A stretch of 64,000 nucleotides of DNA from Pseudomonas sp. Ant30-3 (GTDB lineage Bacteria; Pseudomonadota; Gammaproteobacteria; Pseudomonadales; Pseudomonadaceae), in the NCBI RefSeq assembly GCF_000690905.1, contig NZ_JMCL01000025.1:98014-162013 (forward strand), in the 5' to 3' direction. A program made the translations under genes and the position numbers. The notes under the pieces were generated by a model. That model was not told the DNA's origin, ran no database searches, and worked only from the letters and a program-made list of their open reading frames with translations. Of the stretch, positions 28,355 to 36,529 are shown one piece after another (the stretch's first letter is position 1; every line of letters begins with the position of its first letter).

Positions 28355-28830
28355 GTTAATTCCCGGACGTCAACTTCCATGGATGGAAGCTTCTTTCTTT
28401 TTATCCTCTACACCCCATCTCTCCAATACATTTAACTCAAACACAATAACCTGATTTTGTAGCTTCGAGCGGTACATATATATGTCCTGCGACATTTTCG
28501 CTCGCCTAAAATCAGACAAATCCATCACTCCCGGTGTGAAGGGATCATCGCGAATCAAGCGCGCAAAGGCCCGGTTTTGCGGGCATGTTCGACTGAACGA
28601 TGGCGCAGATTAACCGTGAAGCGTAGGAACTTTCTGAATAACGCAAGATATCGCGCATAACTAATTTCAACTATTGACAACTATTAAGCCGATCTCTTAT
28701 CTAGTCAAACTTCAGACATCCTTCGCTGCACACAGCCGTTATTCACAGCACTACAAAACCGTTCGTTATGTTGCAGTTTTCTAATTGATCTCAGAAACGG
28801 ACTTCGCCGCTAGACTTCAAGGAAAGACCC
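28355..28830. other. AT-rich intergenic region, possible small reverse ORF
   Basis: This 476-bp gap is clearly more AT-rich than its neighbours. A reverse frame at 28370-28558 (62 codons, ending VFELNVLERWGVEDKKKEAS) is open, but its ATG lacks a good ribosome binding site, so I do not call it. A 12-bp palindrome ACATATATATGT lies at 28474-28485. A promoter for the next gene is listed separately. No REP element is present, unusual for a gap of this size here. Confidence 0.4.
28674..28702 (+). promoter_or_regulatory. Putative sigma-70 promoter for the gene at 28831
   Basis: A perfect TTGACA (28674-28679) is followed 17 bases later by TTATCT (28697-28702), in an AT-rich context 128 bp before the start codon. 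The -10 box is weak. Confidence 0.4.
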
Positions 28831-29595
28831 ATGAAAAACAATTCGAACACAACTGAACTTGCGGCACCGATCGTGGCGCAATCGCACAAAAGCGGTATCA
28901 ACATCACCTCGGCGGCATTTCTGCTGATCGATGTGCCGCCTTACGCTGGCATGGACGCAGGCGACCTGATCGAATTGTTCTGGGATGACTGCTACGTAGC
29001 TTCGAAAGTGCTGGAGGCGGATGACGTCGGCAACGCCGTCGCTCTGCGCATACCGGAAAGCTTTATCGCGAACGGCGCTTCACGGATTCACTACCGGCTG
29101 ATGCAGGTTGGTCAGGGGCCGGCGCAGTCGCCAACCACGCAGGTGCAGGTCAAGCTCGACTGCCCGGGTGGTCAGACCCTGGCGTTGTACACGGATGAAA
29201 ACCAGCGTCTGGAGCCGGTGCACATCCCCGAGGCCATCCGCCGCAAAGGCGTCAATCCCAGCCAGATCAAGCGCGGCGTTCCCTTGACCATCGCGCCCTA
29301 TCTGAACATGGCCGTCGACGACGAGGTCACCTTGCGCTGGGGCGACGTGCGCATGGACTTGCCCAAGCTCACCGCCAGTGATGTCGGCCAGCCGATCCAG
29401 GTCTGGGTACCCCCCGCGATCATCATCGAGGCCGGCGAAGATCCGCGGCTCGACGTGACCTATTGCATCCTCGACCGGGTGGGCAACAACTCTCGCTGGG
29501 CGCCGGCACGGACGTTGAAGATTGGTTGCGTGAATCCGTATCTGCAAGTCCGTTCGAAAGAACTGTTGATGGCCGCAGAGCCACGCAAACGCTGA
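28831..29595 (+). CDS. Hypothetical protein with two tandem Ig-like repeats
   Basis: The 254-aa protein has no signal peptide or membrane helix. It is built from two related beta-rich repeats: about residues 30-112 (LIDVPPYAGMDAGDLIELFW...VASKVLEADDVGNAVALRIP) and 145-235 (LTIAPYLNMAVDDEVTLRWG...LPKLTASDVGQPIQVWVP). Both continue with a similar IHYRLMQVGQGPAQSPTTQV / VTYCILDRVGNNSRWAPART segment. Such repeats occur in larger Pseudomonas Ig-like repeat proteins. Function unknown. The ATG at 28831 follows GGAAAGACCC. It appears monocistronic, followed by a REPIN. Confidence 0.75.
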   Translation: MKNNSNTTELAAPIVAQSHKSGINITSAAFLLIDVPPYAGMDAGDLIELFWDDCYVASKVLEADDVGNAVALRIPESFIANGASRIHYRLMQVGQGPAQSPTTQVQVKLDCPGGQTLALYTDENQRLEPVHIPEAIRRKGVNPSQIKRGVPLTIAPYLNMAVDDEVTLRWGDVRMDLPKLTASDVGQPIQVWVPPAIIIEAGEDPRLDVTYCILDRVGNNSRWAPARTLKIGCVNPYLQVRSKELLMAAEPRKR

Positions 29596-29605
29596 ATCTC
29601 AACAA

Positions 29606-29692
29606 CCGTAGGAGCAAAGCTTGCTCGCGATGGCGTCAGTCCAGCCATTCCGTGTAATCGTTCTTCGCGAGCTAGCTTTGCTCCGACGGAGG
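29606..29692. repeat. REPIN upstream of the organosulfur operon
   Basis: CGTAGGAGCAAAGCTTGCTC with CGCGATGG and the inverted mate TTCGCGAGCTAGCTTTGCTC form a pair. The rest of the 29596-29901 gap is an AT-rich segment (29705-29790) that probably carries the operon promoter, and the short leader ORF listed next. Confidence 0.8.
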
Positions 29693-29833
29693 TGGATCGC
29701 CATCTTCTATCTATATTCCTAAAAGTTAGTGTATTAATTTTTTATACGCGTTTAGGGTATATAAACCGGACCACCGGACATTCTTGTTTATACGTCGCCG
29801 CCACACGCGGCGCCCATGAGATGTGAGGTAGGT

Positions 29834-29902
29834 ATGGTCCGGAACACAATCACCCCAGTGCAGATCACCAGGGCATTGCGTGCAGCCAAGGAGCGGCGCT
29901 GA
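29834..29902 (+). CDS. Possible 22-codon leader ORF before the first sfnB-like gene
   Basis: ATG at 29834 follows GAGGTAGGT. The frame encodes MVRNTITPVQITRALRAAKE plus RR and stops at TGA 29900-29902, which overlaps the ATG of the sfnB-like gene. The overlap suggests translational coupling, but a 22-codon frame can arise by chance. The peptide has no Cys or Met run that would suggest attenuation. Confidence 0.3.
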   Translation: MVRNTITPVQITRALRAAKERR

Positions 29903-31143
29903 TGTCCAGTCTGGCAGATGCAATCATTCAGAGTGATCTGGATGTCGCTCCGTTGTTGTTGCCCGCGCAAATCCTGCGCAACGATGCCCAGGCCATAAAG
30001 GCCGCCCATGAGCTGGCGCAAGTCGCCCGCGTGCAAGCGGCCAAACGCGACCGTCAGCGCAAGTTACCGTGGTCAGAAATCGAACAGTTCACCCGCAGCG
30101 GTCTGGGCAGTATTGCCATACCGCGTAAGTACGGTGGCCCGCAGGTTTCCTTCGTCACCATCGCCGACGTGTTCGCGATCATTTCGGCAGCCGATCCGGC
30201 GCTGGGGCAGATCCCGCAGAATCAGTTCGGCATTCTCAATCTGGTCTTGAGTTGCGCCACTGACGCGCAAAAAAAACAGCTGTTCAACAGCGTGCTGGAA
30301 GGCTGGCGCATCGGCAACGCAGGCCCGGAACGGGGCACCAAAAACACTCTGGAACTGACAGCAAGAATCACTGCAGACGCCGATGGATTTATCCTCAGCG
30401 GGCAGAAATTTTATTCGACTGGCGCACTGTTCGCTCATTGGGTCGCGGTCAAGGCGCTGAATGACGAGGGTAGACAGGTGCTCGCCTTCGTCCGTCGCGG
30501 GACGCCGGGGCTGCGCATCGTTGATGACTGGTCCGGTTTCGGCCAGCGGACCACCGCCAGCGGCACCCTTTTGCTGCACAACGTGCGTGTCGAGGCCGAG
30601 CTGGTCGTGGACAACTGGAAGATCAACGACACGCCCAATATTCAGGGCGCCGTGTCGCAGCTGATCCAGGCAGCAATTGACGCCGGCATCGCCCAGGGCG
30701 CCATCGATGACGCTATCGAGTTCGTGAAAACCCGCGCACGGCCGTGGATCGACGCCAAGGTCGAGCGCGCCAGTGACGACCTGTATGTAATCGCCGACAT
30801 AGGCAAGCTGAAAATCGAATTGCACGCCGCCGAAGCACTGTTGCGCAAGGCCGGGGGCGTGCTTGATCAGGTCAATGCTGCACCGATCACTGCCGAGTCC
30901 GCCGCACGCGCTTCGATTGCCGTGGCGGAAGCCAAAGTGCTGACCACCGAGATCTCATTGCTGGCCAGCGAGAAGCTTTTCGAACTGGCCGGCAGTCGCG
31001 CCACCCTCGCCGAATTCAACCTCGATCGTCACTGGCGCAACGCACGCGTGCACACCCTGCACGATCCGGTGCGGTGGAAATATCACGCCGTCGGCAACTA
31101 CCACCTGAACGGCACGTTGCCCCGCCGCCACTCATGGATCTGA
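29902..31143 (+). CDS. SfnB-family acyl-CoA-dehydrogenase-like flavin monooxygenase (first copy)
   Basis: This 413-aa protein of the acyl-CoA dehydrogenase fold belongs to the SfnB group linked to sulfur acquisition from sulfones and related organosulfur compounds. Family segments are ADPALGQIPQNQFGIL, GNAGPERGTKN, GFILSGQKFYSTGALFA, DDWSGFGQRTTASGT and the C-terminal DRHWRNARVHTLHDPVRWKY. These enzymes use reduced flavin supplied by a separate reductase, not encoded here. It starts at ATG 29902 with AAGGAG upstream. It heads an operon with a second SfnB-like gene 37 bp downstream. Confidence 0.85.
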   Translation: MSSLADAIIQSDLDVAPLLLPAQILRNDAQAIKAAHELAQVARVQAAKRDRQRKLPWSEIEQFTRSGLGSIAIPRKYGGPQVSFVTIADVFAIISAADPALGQIPQNQFGILNLVLSCATDAQKKQLFNSVLEGWRIGNAGPERGTKNTLELTARITADADGFILSGQKFYSTGALFAHWVAVKALNDEGRQVLAFVRRGTPGLRIVDDWSGFGQRTTASGTLLLHNVRVEAELVVDNWKINDTPNIQGAVSQLIQAAIDAGIAQGAIDDAIEFVKTRARPWIDAKVERASDDLYVIADIGKLKIELHAAEALLRKAGGVLDQVNAAPITAESAARASIAVAEAKVLTTEISLLASEKLFELAGSRATLAEFNLDRHWRNARVHTLHDPVRWKYHAVGNYHLNGTLPRRHSWI

Positions 31144-31180
31144 TGACCCGACAATTTTTACCAGAGCTCTGGAGAAATAC

Positions 31181-32374
31181 ATGACGCATTCTCACCACGT
31201 CGCGGTCATTACCAGCGACGAGCAAGCCTTGATTGTTGCCAGCGATCTGGCCGATGACTTCAAACGCGACAGCGCTCTGCGTGACCGCGAGCGGCGTTTG
31301 CCACATTCGGAACTGGAAGTGTTTTCCCGTTCGGGCCTGTGGGGTATCAGCGTGCCAAAAGCGTACGGCGGTGCCAGCGTTTCCAACGTCACGCTGGCCA
31401 AGGTGATCGCGCTGATCGCCCAAGCGGATGGGTCGCTCGGGCAGATCCCGCAGAATCATTTTTATGCGTTGGAAGTGCTGCGCGTTAACGGCAGCGTCGA
31501 GCAGCAAAAACGTCTCTACGCCGAAGTATTGGCCGGCCAGCGCTTCGGCAATGCGCTGGCCGAACTCGGCACCAAAAACGCCCATGACCGCCTCACCCGA
31601 CTGACCCGCGACGGCGATGGATATCGCATTAGCGGCCGTAAGTTTTACGCCACGGGCGCGATCTATGCGCAACGTATCCCAACTTCAGTGGTGGATGAAC
31701 ACGGCGTGCAGCAACTGGCCTTCGTGCCCCGTGACAGCAAAGGGTTGACCGTCATCGATGACTGGAGTGGTTTCGGCCAGCGCACCACCGGCAGCGGCTC
31801 GGTGGTGTTTGAAGACGTGTACGTCGCTGCCGAAGACGTCATCCCGTTCCAGAGCGCTTTCGAACGGCCGACGCCTGTCGGGCCCTTGGCGCAGATTCTT
31901 CACGCGGCCATCGACACCGGCATCGCCCGCGCCGCGTACGAAGATGCCTTGCACTTCGTGCGCAGCAAAACCCGGCCGTGGATCGACGCCACCCATGAAA
32001 AAGCCACCGACGATCCACTGACCCTGAAGAGTTTCGGCCACCTGAGCATTCGCCTTCATGCGGCTGAAGCACTGCTGGAACGCGCCGGCGAACTCCTCGA
32101 CAAAGCTCAGTCGCACACCAATGCCGAGACAGTCGCGGCGGCGTCCATTGCGGTCGCCGAAGCGCGCGCGATCAGTACCGAGATTTCTCTCGCAGCCGGC
32201 AGCACGTTGTTCGAGCTGGCGGGCAGTCAGGCAACACTGGCCGAGCATGGCCTGGACCGGCATTGGCGCAACGCCCGGGTGCACACCCTGCACGACCCGG
32301 TGCGCTGGAAATATCACGCCGTCGGTAACTATTACCTCAACGATGAAAACCCGCCGCTGCGGGGGACTATCTGA
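31181..32374 (+). CDS. SfnB-family acyl-CoA-dehydrogenase-like flavin monooxygenase (second copy)
   Basis: The 397-aa paralogue of the preceding gene has the same landmarks: ADGSLGQIPQNHFYAL, GNALAELGTKNAHD, YRISGRKFYATGAIYAQ, DDWSGFGQRTTGSGS and DRHWRNARVHTLHDPVRWKY. The two copies are diverged enough to have different substrates. GGAG lies shortly upstream of the ATG. Its last base is the first base of the next ATG (CTGATGG), so translation is coupled to the monooxygenase gene. Confidence 0.85.
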   Translation: MTHSHHVAVITSDEQALIVASDLADDFKRDSALRDRERRLPHSELEVFSRSGLWGISVPKAYGGASVSNVTLAKVIALIAQADGSLGQIPQNHFYALEVLRVNGSVEQQKRLYAEVLAGQRFGNALAELGTKNAHDRLTRLTRDGDGYRISGRKFYATGAIYAQRIPTSVVDEHGVQQLAFVPRDSKGLTVIDDWSGFGQRTTGSGSVVFEDVYVAAEDVIPFQSAFERPTPVGPLAQILHAAIDTGIARAAYEDALHFVRSKTRPWIDATHEKATDDPLTLKSFGHLSIRLHAAEALLERAGELLDKAQSHTNAETVAAASIAVAEARAISTEISLAAGSTLFELAGSQATLAEHGLDRHWRNARVHTLHDPVRWKYHAVGNYYLNDENPPLRGTI

Positions 32375-33732
32375 TGGCCCGTGCGAAAAAGAAGATCCTG
32401 CTCAACGCGTTCAACATGAATTGCATCGGCCATATCAATCACGGTTTGTGGACGCATCCCCGCGACACGTCGACCCGATACAACACCCTTGAATACTGGA
32501 CCGAACTGGCCCAACTGCTGGAGCGTGGTCTGTTCGACGGTTTGTTCATCGCCGACATCGTCGGGGTGTACGACGTTTACCAGAACTCGGTTGATGTGCC
32601 GTTGAAAGAGTCGATCCAGCTGCCGGTCAATGATCCGCTCTTGCTGGTGTCGGCCATGGCCGCTGTCACCAAAAACCTCGGCTTCGGTCTGACCGCCAAC
32701 CTGACCTACGAACCGCCGTACCTGTTCGCCCGGCGCATGTCGACGCTCGATCATCTGAGCAGTGGCCGGGTCGGCTGGAACATCGTTACCGGTTACCTCG
32801 ACAGCGCCGCCAAAGCCATGGGCCTGAGTGAGCAGGTCGAACACGACCGGCGTTACGACCAGGCCGATGAGTACCTCGAGGTGCTCTACAAACTCTGGGA
32901 AGGCAGCTGGGAAAACGGCGCGGTGCTCAACGATCCAAAGCAGCGGATCTACGCGCAGCCAGACAAGGTGCACAAGGTCGAGCACCAGGGCGAGTTCTAT
33001 CAGGTCGAGGGTTATCACCTTTGTGAACCTTCGCCGCAACGCACCCCGGTGCTGTTTCAGGCCGGCAGTTCCGATCGCGGTTTGCAGTTCGCCGGGCGGC
33101 ATGCCGAGTGCGTGTTCATCAGTGGCCAGAACAAACCATCGACCAAATTGCAGGTGGACAAGGTGCGCGCCAGCGCCGTTGCGGCCGGGCGAAATCCTGA
33201 GGACATCAAGGTGTTCATGGGTTTGAACGTGATTGTCGGCGCCACGCAAGAGCTCGCATGGCAGAAGCACGCCGAATACCTCAGCTACGCCAGTGCCGAG
33301 GCGGGCGTGGCACATTTTTCGGCATCCACCGGGATCGATTTTTCCCAATACGCCATCGACGAGCCGATCCAGTACGTGAAAAGCAATGCGATCCAGTCGG
33401 CTACCAGACATCTGCAGAACAACGACTGGACCCGCCGCAAATTACTCGAACAACACGCCCTCGGTGGCCGCTACATCACCGTGGTCGGCTCGCCCGGGCA
33501 GGTGGCCGATGAGCTGGAATCGTGGATCGCCGAGACCGGGCTGGATGGCTTCAACCTGACGCGGATCGTCACGCCGGAAAGCTACGTAGATTTTATTGAG
33601 CTGGTAATTCCGGAGTTGCAGCGCCGTGGTTCGTACAAGACCGCTTACGACACCGGCAGCCTGCGGGGAAAACTGTTTCACGGTGAGGCGTATTTGCCTG
33701 AGCGACATACGGGCGCTGCGTTCCGCCGCTGA
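32374..33732 (+). CDS. NtaA/SnaA/DmoA-type FMN-dependent (LLM class) monooxygenase
   Basis: This 452-aa bacterial-luciferase-like (beta/alpha)8 monooxygenase of the NtaA/SnaA/DszA family uses FMNH2 and O2. Typical segments are NHGLWTHPRDTSTRY, LFDGLFIADIVGVYD, HLSSGRVGWNIVTGYL, RYDQADEYLEVLYKLWEGSW and LFQAGSSDRGLQFAGRHAEC. The nearest functional classes are dimethylsulfide monooxygenase (DmoA) and sulfur-compound or nitrilotriacetate oxygenases. Next to two SfnB-like genes and an ABC transporter, cleavage of an organosulfur compound is likely. The substrate is not known. Confidence 0.85.
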   Translation: MARAKKKILLNAFNMNCIGHINHGLWTHPRDTSTRYNTLEYWTELAQLLERGLFDGLFIADIVGVYDVYQNSVDVPLKESIQLPVNDPLLLVSAMAAVTKNLGFGLTANLTYEPPYLFARRMSTLDHLSSGRVGWNIVTGYLDSAAKAMGLSEQVEHDRRYDQADEYLEVLYKLWEGSWENGAVLNDPKQRIYAQPDKVHKVEHQGEFYQVEGYHLCEPSPQRTPVLFQAGSSDRGLQFAGRHAECVFISGQNKPSTKLQVDKVRASAVAAGRNPEDIKVFMGLNVIVGATQELAWQKHAEYLSYASAEAGVAHFSASTGIDFSQYAIDEPIQYVKSNAIQSATRHLQNNDWTRRKLLEQHALGGRYITVVGSPGQVADELESWIAETGLDGFNLTRIVTPESYVDFIELVIPELQRRGSYKTAYDTGSLRGKLFHGEAYLPERHTGAAFRR

Positions 33733-33734
33733 AA

Positions 33735-33800
33735 CATCGCCAGCAAGCCGGCTCCTACAGGGGCAACGCGATCCCTGTAGGAGCTGGCGTGCCAGCGATG
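33735..33800. repeat. REPIN inside the organosulfur operon (monooxygenase/metQ gap)
   Basis: ATCGCCAGCAAGCCGGCTCC and the inverted mate GTAGGAGCTGGCGTGCCAGC form a compact pair with a short loop in the 117-bp gap between the enzyme genes and the transporter genes. Confidence 0.88.
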
Positions 33801-33849
33801 AGGCCCGCGCAAACACCCAAACTCTTACGCACTGACTGGAAAATACACC

Positions 33850-34659
33850 ATGAAAAAGCCCCGTCTACCTCACCCAGTCAAAGCACTGGCCTTGGCCTTC
33901 GGCCTCTTCAGTTCCGTCACCTTCGCCGCCGACGCGCCGCTCAAGATTGGCACCACCGCAGCCTTCGCCATCCCGCTGGAAGCGGCCGTCGAAGAAGCCG
34001 ACAAACAAGGCCTAAAGGTTGAACTCGTGGAGTTCAGCGACTGGATCGCGCCCAACGTCAGCCTCGCATCCGGCGACATCGACGTGAATTACTTTCAGCA
34101 CATTCCATTTCTTGAGAACGCCAAAAGCGCCGCCGGGTTTGACCTGGTGCCGTTCGCGCCAGGCATCATCAACAACGTCGGCCTTTACTCGAAACAGTAC
34201 AAAAACTTCGACGAGTTACCCGAACGCGCGAGCGTCGCTATTGCCAACGACCCGATCAACAGCGGTCGTGGCTTGCAACTGCTGGCCAAGGCGGGCCTGA
34301 TCACGCTCAAACCGGGTGTCGGTTACAAGGCCACCGAAGAAGACATCATCGCCAACCCGAAGAACATCAAAATCCTTCAAGTCGAAGCCGTGCAACTGGT
34401 GCGCGCCTATGACGACGCCGATCTGGTTCAGGGCTACCCGGCCTACATTCGCCTGTCGAAGACCTTCGATGCCGGCTCGGCGCTGCTGTTCGACGGCCTC
34501 GATCACAAGGAATACGTGATTCAGTTCGTGATCCAGCCGAAGAGCAAGACAGACCCGCGACTGATCAAATTCGTCGACATCTATCAGCACTCCCCGTCCG
34601 TTCGCGCCGCCCTCGATAAAGCGCACGGCAAGCTGTATCAAGCTGGTTGGGAAAGCTGA
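33850..34659 (+). CDS. metQ: MetQ/NlpA-family substrate-binding protein
   Basis: The 269-aa protein has a Sec signal peptide ending near VTFA-ADAP. It lacks a lipobox cysteine, so it is a soluble periplasmic protein rather than the lipoprotein typical of E. coli MetQ. Family segments are [38 protein letters not shown] and [20 protein letters not shown]. The family binds methionine, but its place behind flavin monooxygenases for organosulfur compounds suggests another sulfur ligand. metN starts 2 bp after its stop. Confidence 0.87.
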   Translation: MKKPRLPHPVKALALAFGLFSSVTFAADAPLKIGTTAAFAIPLEAAVEEADKQGLKVELVEFSDWIAPNVSLASGDIDVNYFQHIPFLENAKSAAGFDLVPFAPGIINNVGLYSKQYKNFDELPERASVAIANDPINSGRGLQLLAKAGLITLKPGVGYKATEEDIIANPKNIKILQVEAVQLVRAYDDADLVQGYPAYIRLSKTFDAGSALLFDGLDHKEYVIQFVIQPKSKTDPRLIKFVDIYQHSPSVRAALDKAHGKLYQAGWES

Positions 34660-34661
34660 GC

Positions 34662-35783
34662 ATGACGGCTGCTATCCAACGGCGACTGGAGACTCCAGAG
34701 CCTCAACACGCGCGACAGACAGAACTGCACCCGGAGCTGAACCGAGCCCACGTGCGCTTCATTGGTCTGGGCAAAACCTACAACGGTCAACAAGGCCCCG
34801 TGGCGGCGTTACAGGGCATTGACCTGGCGATACAGCGCGGGGAAGTGTTCGGCATCATCGGCCGCAGTGGCGCGGGCAAATCTTCGCTGATTCGCACCAT
34901 CAACCGTCTCGAGCAACCGAGCACGGGACGCGTGCTGATCGATCAAATAGACATCGGTGAATTCGATGAAAACAGTCTGGTGAAGCTGCGTCGGCGCATC
35001 GGCATGATCTTCCAGCACTTCAATCTGATGTCGGCCAAGACCGTGTGGCAGAACGTTGAGCTGCCCTTGAAAGTAGCCGGAGTAGCGAAAGAAAAACGTG
35101 AAAGGAAAGTACGCGAGTTATTGGAACTGGTCGGTCTGGAATCAAAACATGAGGCCTACCCGGCGCAGCTGTCCGGTGGCCAGAAACAGCGCGTCGGCAT
35201 TGCCCGGGCGCTGGTGCACGACCCGCAGATTCTGCTGTGTGACGAAGCCACCTCCGCACTCGATCCTGAGACCACGCAATCGATCCTCGGACTGCTGCGC
35301 GAGATCAATCAGCGCCTTGGTCTGACCATCGTTTTGATCACCCACGAAATGGCGGTGATCCGCGATATCTGTGACCGCGTGGTGGTGCTGGAACAAGGGC
35401 GCATCGTTGAGCAAGGGCCGGTGTGGCAAGTGTTCGGCAACCCGCAGCACGAGGTCAGTAAAACCTTGCTGGCGCCGCTGCAACACGCCTTGCCGGAGGA
35501 TCTGCAGAGCCGCCTTCAGGCGCAACCGCCGTCGCCCGATGCGGGAGTCGTGCTGCGGCTGCGCTTCACCGGCAGTGCGACCGACGAGCCGGATCTGGCC
35601 GCGCTGTTCGCGGCGCTCGGCGGGCGTGTGCGTTTGCTGCACGGTGGCATGGAAAGGATTCAGGGGCATGCGCTCGGGCAGTTGTTGTTGGCGGTGACGG
35701 GTTCATCGCTCGCAACTGAAGCCTTGCGGCAGCGTGCGAGTCAATGGGCGCAACAGGTAGAGGTGCTCGGTTATGTGGTTTGA
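34662..35783 (+). CDS. metN: MetN-type ABC transporter ATP-binding protein with NIL domain
   Basis: The 373-aa ATPase has an N-terminal extension of about 30 residues, Walker [10 protein letters not shown] (about 67-75), the Q-loop IFQHFNLM, the signature [15 protein letters not shown], Walker [17 protein letters not shown] and H-loop [10 protein letters not shown]-terminal NIL ligand-sensing domain (about 290-373, [20 protein letters not shown]) gives feedback control in MetNI. The start at ATG 34662 is preceded by GGGAAAG. It overlaps metI by 11 bases. Confidence 0.92.
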   Translation: MTAAIQRRLETPEPQHARQTELHPELNRAHVRFIGLGKTYNGQQGPVAALQGIDLAIQRGEVFGIIGRSGAGKSSLIRTINRLEQPSTGRVLIDQIDIGEFDENSLVKLRRRIGMIFQHFNLMSAKTVWQNVELPLKVAGVAKEKRERKVRELLELVGLESKHEAYPAQLSGGQKQRVGIARALVHDPQILLCDEATSALDPETTQSILGLLREINQRLGLTIVLITHEMAVIRDICDRVVVLEQGRIVEQGPVWQVFGNPQHEVSKTLLAPLQHALPEDLQSRLQAQPPSPDAGVVLRLRFTGSATDEPDLAALFAALGGRVRLLHGGMERIQGHALGQLLLAVTGSSLATEALRQRASQWAQQVEVLGYVV

Positions 35784-36417
35784 TCGCTTGTTGCAGGGGT
35801 TCACCGATACCTTTTTGATGGTCGGCGTGTCGTCGTTGATCGCGCTGCTGGCGGGCATTCCACTGGCGGTGATCCTGGTCACCAGCGGCAAAGGCGGCAT
35901 CTACCAAGCACCCGCGCTGAACCGCGCATTGGGCGCGTTCGTGAACCTGTTCCGCTCGATTCCGTTTCTGATTTTGATGGTGGCATTGATTCCGTTCACC
36001 CGGCTGATCGTCGGCACCACCTACGGCGTCTGGGCAGCGGTCGTGCCACTGACCATCGCCGCCACGCCGTTTTTTGCGCGGATCGCCGAAGTCAGTTTGC
36101 GCGAAGTGGATCATGGGTTGATAGAAGCGGCGCAGGCGATGGGTTGCCGGCGTTGGCATATCGTTTGGCATGTGCTGCTGCCTGAGGCGCTGCCGGGGAT
36201 TGTGGGTGGTTTCACCATCACGCTGGTGACGATGATCAACTCCTCGGCCATGGCCGGGGCGATTGGTGCCGGCGGGCTTGGGGATATTGCTTATCGCTAC
36301 GGCTATCAGCGGTTTGATAGCCAGATCATGTTGACGGTAATTGTGTTGCTGGTGGTGTTGGTGGCGATGATTCAGCTGGGTGGGGATCGGTTGGCGCGGG
36401 GGTTGAATAAGCGCTAG
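35773..36417 (+). CDS. metI: MetI-type ABC transporter permease
   Basis: The 214-aa permease has five hydrophobic helices, an N-terminal [20 protein letters not shown] and the EAA loop [20 protein letters not shown]. It overlaps the end of metN, which ties it to the same transcript. It is the last gene of the six-gene organosulfur operon; the 112 bp to the convergent RHS gene show no clear terminator. Confidence 0.92.
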   Translation: MWFDRLLQGFTDTFLMVGVSSLIALLAGIPLAVILVTSGKGGIYQAPALNRALGAFVNLFRSIPFLILMVALIPFTRLIVGTTYGVWAAVVPLTIAATPFFARIAEVSLREVDHGLIEAAQAMGCRRWHIVWHVLLPEALPGIVGGFTITLVTMINSSAMAGAIGAGGLGDIAYRYGYQRFDSQIMLTVIVLLVVLVAMIQLGGDRLARGLNKR

Positions 36418-36529
36418 TCCACCGAGTGCCTGAGCATACACGAACGGTAATAACACTTTAGAGACAGAGTGTGCCTGCCCTTTCAAGATCTGATTATGCA
36501 GCACATAGCCAACTCGCGCGCGGTAAGTC

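Noticed and set aside
28370..28558. Reverse 62-codon open frame after tcyN
   Set aside because: No usable ribosome binding site before its ATG and no recognised family; kept only as a note in the gap entry.
29596..29901. Sigma-54 (-24/-12) promoter before the sfnB-like operon
   Set aside because: I looked for GG-N10-GC because SfnR-type regulation is expected, but found no convincing match.
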